Shown here: positions 5,455-6,450 of the stretch, one piece after another
Layout of the letters: the number at the start of each line of letters is the position of its first letter
How positions within the stretch are numbered: position 1 is the first letter of the stretch
Assembly (NCBI GenBank): GCA_003219925.1
Contig: QHQU01000160.1
Coordinates: 1-6,450, forward strand
Direction of reading: 5' to 3'
From: Verrucomicrobiota bacterium
GTDB taxonomy: Bacteria > Verrucomicrobiota > Verrucomicrobiia > Chthoniobacterales > UBA10450
Length of the DNA stretch: 6,450 bases
Translations under genes and position numbers: made by a program
The notes under the pieces: model-generated
What the model saw: the letters and a program-made list of their open reading frames with translations, nothing else
What the model was told of the DNA's origin: nothing
The model's database searches: none

Positions 5455-6450
5455 TTATCCCAGCTTCACGAAATATTTGCCGGGCAACTGTTTAACGAGC
5501 CGTTTCAATTCCAGACGCAAAAGAACGGAAGAGACCGTCGGACTTGGCAGATTGCATCTGGCTGCGATGGCGTCGATGGCGGTTTCGCTCGCTTCAATCG
5601 CGTCATAGACGCTGCGCTCCGATTCTGATAATTCGGGCAACGGCCGCGTAGCAGCGGCGATCGGTTTTGATTCCGGCAAGAGAATTTGGAGATCATCCAG
5701 AATATCGGAGGCATCCATGACAAGCTTTGCGCCTTGCTGAATCAGACGGTTGGATCCCATCGCGCTCGGGGCATTGATGTGCCCCGGCACGGCGTAAACA
5801 GAGCGGCCCTGCTCGATCGCCTGGGAAGCGGTGATCAGCGCACCGCTATTCAAACCCGCTTCCACAATCAGAATCCCCTGGCTCCATCCGCTGATGATTC
5901 GGTTGCGCATCGGAAATGTCTGGCGATCGGGTTCGATTTCCATCGAGAATTCGGAGAGGATCGCGCCATTTCCGGTGCGGATTTTCTCGGCGAGTGCGGC
6001 GTTTTCCGGTGGATAAAGTCTCGACAATCCCGAGCCAATCACCGCGATCGTGCGACCTTTAGCCGCGAGAGCGCCCTGATGCGCCGCCGTATCAATTCCA
6101 CGCGCGAGTCCACTAATGACTGTCAAACCGGCGTAGGCCAACTGATAAGAAAGTTTCTTAGCCGATTCGGTCCCGTAGTGAGTCGTCCGACGTGAGCCAA
6201 TAATGCCAATGGCATGCTGATCGCGTTCCTGCACCTCGCCCCAGACGTAAAGCACGATGGGCGGCGAATGAATTTCGCGCAACGACTTTGGGTACTGCGG
6301 AGACTCTTGCGTAATCACGCTCGCACCAAAATCGGAAATTCTCTTTAACTCCGCACCCAGATCGACAATCGACTCCCAATTCAAAATCTGTTCCGCGACT
6401 TCGTTGCCGATTCCTTCGATTCTGCGCAGTTCATCACGCCTCGCGGTAAG
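5455..6450 (-). CDS. dprA: DNA-processing protein DprA (N-terminus cut by right window edge)
   Basis: DprA protects incoming single-stranded DNA during natural transformation and loads RecA on it; it is also common in bacteria not known to be competent. The open frame enters from the right edge with no start in the window, giving 331 residues. Residues 9-22 (RRIEGIGNEVAEQI) are the end of a helix-hairpin-helix segment. The DprA Rossmann-like domain follows: GSRRTTHYG (85-93), SGLARGIDTAAH (113-124), IAVIGSG (135-141), YPPEN, ILSEF, FPMRNRIISG (179-188), SGALITA and YAVPG. A C-terminal winged helix (about 273-331) ends the protein. Trp189 stands where Leu is usual after IISG. A TTG at 6382-6384 could be mistaken for a start, but coding similarity continues upstream of it. 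The stop lies 84 bp before topB, in the same direction, so a shared operon is plausible. Confidence 0.95.
   Translation of the reverse strand, partial: LTARRDELRRIEGIGNEVAEQILNWESIVDLGAELKRISDFGASVITQESPQYPKSLREIHSPPIVLYVWGEVQERDQHAIGIIGSRRTTHYGTESAKKLSYQLAYAGLTVISGLARGIDTAAHQGALAAKGRTIAVIGSGLSRLYPPENAALAEKIRTGNGAILSEFSMEIEPDRQTFPMRNRIISGWSQGILIVEAGLNSGALITASQAIEQGRSVYAVPGHINAPSAMGSNRLIQQGAKLVMDASDILDDLQILLPESKPIAAATRPLPELSESERSVYDAIEASETAIDAIAARCNLPSPTVSSVLLRLELKRLVKQLPGKYFVKLG

Noticed and set aside
5686..6195. A 169-codon open frame on the plus strand
   Set aside because: It is antisense to the DprA Rossmann domain, with no family likeness.
1..6450. A defence system, toxin-antitoxin pair, transposon, tRNA or CRISPR array
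   Set aside because: All long frames are accounted for by housekeeping genes and one remnant. I saw no terminal inverted repeats with a transposase, no spaced direct repeats and no cloverleaf sequence.

Overview
The window reads as ordinary bacterial chromosome of moderate GC, dense and without mobile elements, RNA genes or CRISPR. The gene set (kynurenine-pathway dioxygenase, lipoprotein L,D-transpeptidase, dprA followed directly by a topB-type topoisomerase, then nrdR) has a style I associate with soil Verrucomicrobiota of the Chthoniobacterales type. That placement comes from recalled protein similarity and gene order, not from a search, and should be held loosely.

Left part (1-1362): the N-terminal third of a 3-hydroxyanthranilate 3,4-dioxygenase lies on the minus strand and runs off the left edge. 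It diverges across about 195 bp from a plus-strand lipoprotein L,D-transpeptidase. Next on the plus strand is a decayed VOC/glyoxalase-fold gene with three reading-frame breaks. Its stop codon interlocks with the stop of the convergent gene on the other strand.

Right part (1359-6450): five minus-strand genes run in the order dprA (cut by the right edge), topB, nrdR, an unrecognised 186-residue protein, and a HIT-family protein. The last three are almost contiguous, with gaps of 2 and 3 bases, and are probably co-translated. dprA and topB are 84 bp apart, with a stem-loop in the topB leader. topB and nrdR are 131 bp apart. That gap holds a G-quadruplex motif, a perfect 18-bp palindrome and a promoter-like element whose spacer is filled by an inverted repeat.

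Functionally, the right block is DNA maintenance and nucleotide supply: DprA loads RecA on incoming single strands, TopB decatenates or relaxes DNA, and NrdR senses ATP/dATP to repress ribonucleotide reductase genes. The most interesting observation is that the unnamed protein behind nrdR can be aligned by eye with the NrdR ATP-cone along about 80 residues, but lacks part of the nucleotide-binding motif. I see no defence system or other elaborate new system here; the novelty is at the level of this gene pair and of the compact topB-nrdR intergenic region.
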